A stretch of DNA of 64,000 nucleotides from Algibacter lectus (GTDB lineage Bacteria; Bacteroidota; Bacteroidia; Flavobacteriales; Flavobacteriaceae): the NCBI RefSeq assembly GCF_900112395.1, contig NZ_FOLN01000012.1, positions 80,365 to 144,364 of the forward strand, in the 5' to 3' direction. Shown one piece after another: positions 62,701 to 64,000 of the stretch (the stretch's first letter is position 1; the number at the start of each line of letters is the position of its first letter). The notes below the pieces were generated by a model. The model ran no database searches and was not told the origin of the DNA. It saw nothing but the letters and a program-made list of their open reading frames with translations. Made by a program: the position numbers and the translations under genes.

Positions 62701-64000
62701 CAGAAACGGCAACATTTACAGTAACTCACTTTATTACGCAGGCAGATTTAGATAAAGGGGAAGTAGTAAATAGAGCAACAGTAGGAAGTCTTGATCCAAA
62801 CAATGGTAGTGTTACAGATTTATCTGATGATCCAGATGATAATACAACAACTGATAATTTTAGTAGCGGAATTACAGCAGCAGATCCTACTATTACGCCA
62901 TTAATTTCCATACCATCTTTATCGGTTTCAAAAATTGTAGATGATTATTTTAATGTTACAGAAGGGCAAACCATAACGTATACCTATGTGGTCACTAATG
63001 ATAATAATGTCACTATTGATAATGTAAGTATTACTGATGTTCATGTAGCCGATGGAACAATAACGACTCCTGCTTTGCAAAGCACAACAGGAACAGATGC
63101 TGATAATTCAGATAATGAAATAGATACTTTAGCGCCTGGAGAAACGGGAACATGGACAGCTACTTATCAAGTAACGGCTACAGATATTTCAAATCAAGCA
63201 GATATAACAAATACCGTAACAGCAACAGGTAATGCAAAAACGGGTAATTTTGTGGATCCAACGGCCGATGTTACCGTTACCGTACATCCAATAGATACAA
63301 TTTGTAGTGATGAAACATTAAATCATGACTTAACAAGTGATAATAATTTTGTAGGAGAAACATACAGTTGGTCTGCTACAGATAATCCAAATGTTACGGG
63401 AGAGACTTTGTCAACAACGTCGGCGACTTTAATTGCGGATACTTTAGTTAATGTATCTGGAGTCGATCAAATTGTTGAGTATGCAATTTCAGTAAATGTA
63501 GGTGGAGATATTAATGATGTTTATGTCTATCAAGTAACAGTGCATTCTCAATTAGTGGTTCCGGAAGATGAATCTGATTTTGTAGATTGTCCAGCCGATG
63601 CAGTTCAACCGGACACTCCGATTGTAAATGATTCAAATGGATCACCTATTACGCCTGTAATAACAGCTAATGCGGATCCAGTTTGTGAAGGAGATAAGGT
63701 TTATACTTTTACTTATACGGATCCAGTTTGTGCTGGAAATGTTGCCGTTTATACTTTTACATACACCATCGACATGCCTGATGGTATGACGATTCCGGCT
63801 AACGAAAGTAGCACGGTAGATTGTCCAGCAGATGCCACCGATCCAGGAGCACCAGCCACGATAAAAGATAACTGTGGCAATGATGTTGTACCAACTTTAC
63901 TAACAACTCCAAGTGCAGTAGCCTGCGAAGGTGACATGATTTGGGAATACGAGTATAGAGATTGTGCAGATAACGTTCAAGTTTGGCAATACACCTACAC
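59718..64000 (+). CDS. Giant modular surface/adhesin protein (3' partial)
   Basis: Open from the ATG at 59718 to the window end, 1,427 codons without a stop. Signal peptide ends ITNSFAQ. ~25-480: IgGFc-binding-like N-terminal domain (TDFRWGGIANNASNGTLSTS, NIDGWLGATLTSDKKIAISV). ~482-548: Ig-like/GEVED-type segment. ~551-1190: five DUF11/DUF7507 beta repeats, most with 'GE-I-Y...V-NTGN...L.N' and 'ADI..G.V.N.A' cores. ~1192-1276: PKD-like module. From ~1277: Cys-containing HYR-like repeats of ~75 residues (VDCPADA, CEGDKVYTFTYTD, CAGNV). A T9SS C-terminal sorting domain is expected beyond the window. Confidence 0.85.
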   Translation, partial: MKRILLFISVFLFFITNSFAQLDSEHYLPPLKQGTNNQSINQQAIYLSTPATEGTFNVEVYIGTNTASSLTISLSNGAPYTIDSSTTGLSLGNGDNGITLIDNVSTGIALSTAGLRFVAPGGQKFYVNYRGRSGAQAGSLTSKGKAALGTDFRWGGIANNASNGTLSTSLGIMATDPGTTTVTVFGYDPGCIFREPSGIPASSPDFLTITLQQYQTYVIEAPKNATTANIDGWLGATLTSDKKIAISVGGLNVGVRTGSGSRDVGLDQPVPTNVLGREYVFVRGNGASGNETEFAIIVATQNATDVFAGGVYQGTINNGEYLEVANWSVNSAGGNMYIQTSKEAYAYQCLSGLSGRQTLGMNFIAPVNCLLPNILDEVSSIHRIAGVNSNESALTILASTSTPDSSIEVTDGNGVIVGPLVSTPVAGTADWKTFFINGLTGEVNVTSTGPIAVGTFMSFGSNAGLAGYFSGFDTVPIVELDITGGGCLPGADVIEITGGFDAYQWFENGVEILGETTNVYTPSEPGDFFVRVTRGTCTYDSAVISAYNCDPELVLTKVVDTSPVLEGDNVIFTISVEHLGINQVTNLVINDLLPPELTFVSGTPSYGTWSAPNWSIGDMFSGEIHTIEIVASVNEVTATTTVTNVVVNTQTEIEGDVLLDDETEDVNIINSEIEVTKVDRAAVDGSYDTLGEVITYDFIVTNTGDTALTNITITDLKIDSGSLTPSSVANLAIGASANFTATHTITQADIEAGQVVNSATANATLANGYVISDVSDDPDDTNNAVDDPTITPIEQLGGLEVEKIAQPASDGLYDDLGEVIAYEITVINTGNVSLNNVTVTDGNADSGSISPATLPNLPAGASFVFTAQHTIVQADFDNGNVTNTATASGTEPVEGTTISDDSDDPTTAAPNDATVVSIPQFGQLQVTKVDLTAADGAYDAVGESIIYSIVATSVGNVTLTEINIVDPNADVIVLSSTTGTDADNSDGIVDTMQPTETATFTVTHFITQADLDKGEVVNRATVGSLDPNNGSVTDLSDDPDDNTTTDNFSSGITAADPTITPLISIPSLSVSKIVDDYFNVTEGQTITYTYVVTNDNNVTIDNVSITDVHVADGTITTPALQSTTGTDADNSDNEIDTLAPGETGTWTATYQVTATDISNQADITNTVTATGNAKTGNFVDPTADVTVTVHPIDTICSDETLNHDLTSDNNFVGETYSWSATDNPNVTGETLSTTSATLIADTLVNVSGVDQIVEYAISVNVGGDINDVYVYQVTVHSQLVVPEDESDFVDCPADAVQPDTPIVNDSNGSPITPVITANADPVCEGDKVYTFTYTDPVCAGNVAVYTFTYTIDMPDGMTIPANESSTVDCPADATDPGAPATIKDNCGNDVVPTLLTTPSAVACEGDMIWEYEYRDCADNVQVWQYTY

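Overview
The window comes from a low-GC member of the Bacteroidota, most likely a marine gliding flavobacterium (family Flavobacteriaceae). This rests on AT-rich sequence, many genes with weak or no Shine-Dalgarno, the Bacteroidota promoter element TAnnTTTG in front of many genes, the gliding lipoprotein GldI, a DUF5683 protein beside parAB, and a giant modular surface protein. The genus cannot be fixed from the sequence. I see no rRNA, tRNA, CRISPR array, prophage or transposase; the region is mostly chromosomal housekeeping.

Layout. 1-4.6 kb: a partial aspartyl protease with a PDZ domain, a DUF1573 protein and valS. 4.9-9.8 kb (minus): acyl-CoA-binding protein, psd, cdsA, a LUD protein, ftsH and rsfS. 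9.9-13.9 kb: birA, an SRPBCC protein, pyrE, a Nudix hydrolase, a DUF192 lipoprotein and lgt. 14.1-16.8 kb (minus): a cyclophilin-FKBP fusion, gldI and nrnA. 16.9-19.1 kb: a PhoD-like phosphatase, ndk and two nearly identical cold-shock genes. 19.2-21.3 kb (minus): DUF721, a 2H phosphoesterase and recF. 21.4-28.1 kb (plus): a TPR membrane protein, ribH, two small membrane proteins, mutL, two rhomboid proteases and an EEP-family hydrolase. 28.1-36.3 kb (minus): a tightly packed run from parA, parB, DUF5683 and dapB through lepB, an AAA ATPase, a TPR membrane protein and WbqC to DUF6122. 36.4-38.6 kb (minus): an EF-hand protein, trmL and a type II NADH dehydrogenase.

38.7-46.3 kb (minus) is a complete tryptophan operon: trpE, trpG, trpD, trpC, a trpF-trpB in-frame fusion, a GIY-YIG nuclease gene, trpA and a small membrane protein. 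In front of trpE there is a full attenuator: a promoter with both consensus boxes, a 15-residue leader peptide with three consecutive Trp codons, competing RNA segments and an intrinsic terminator. The operon is also dotted with short repeats. These are CAGT-rich repeats between genes, a palindrome inside trpF, a second palindrome in the trpF-trpB linker, and a pair of inverted hairpins flanking the GIY-YIG gene.

46.4-49.5 kb: a MarR regulator with a palindromic operator over its own promoter, divergent from two thioredoxin-like proteins, followed by two rhodaneses and a small membrane protein. 49.6-53.6 kb: a xylose locus (GntR/XylR-type regulator, xylB, xylA). 54-59.4 kb: a long coiled-coil protein built of 36-residue repeats, then a probable signalling unit (secreted protein, multi-pass membrane protein, histidine kinase, LuxR-type response regulator). 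From 59.7 kb to the window end runs one open frame of more than 1,400 codons, a secreted adhesin-like protein with an IgGFc-binding-like N-terminus, DUF11-type repeats and Cys-rich HYR-like repeats. A separate interspersed imperfect palindrome of about 90-100 bp occurs after the rhomboid pair and between xylB and xylA, with a truncated copy inside the trp operon.
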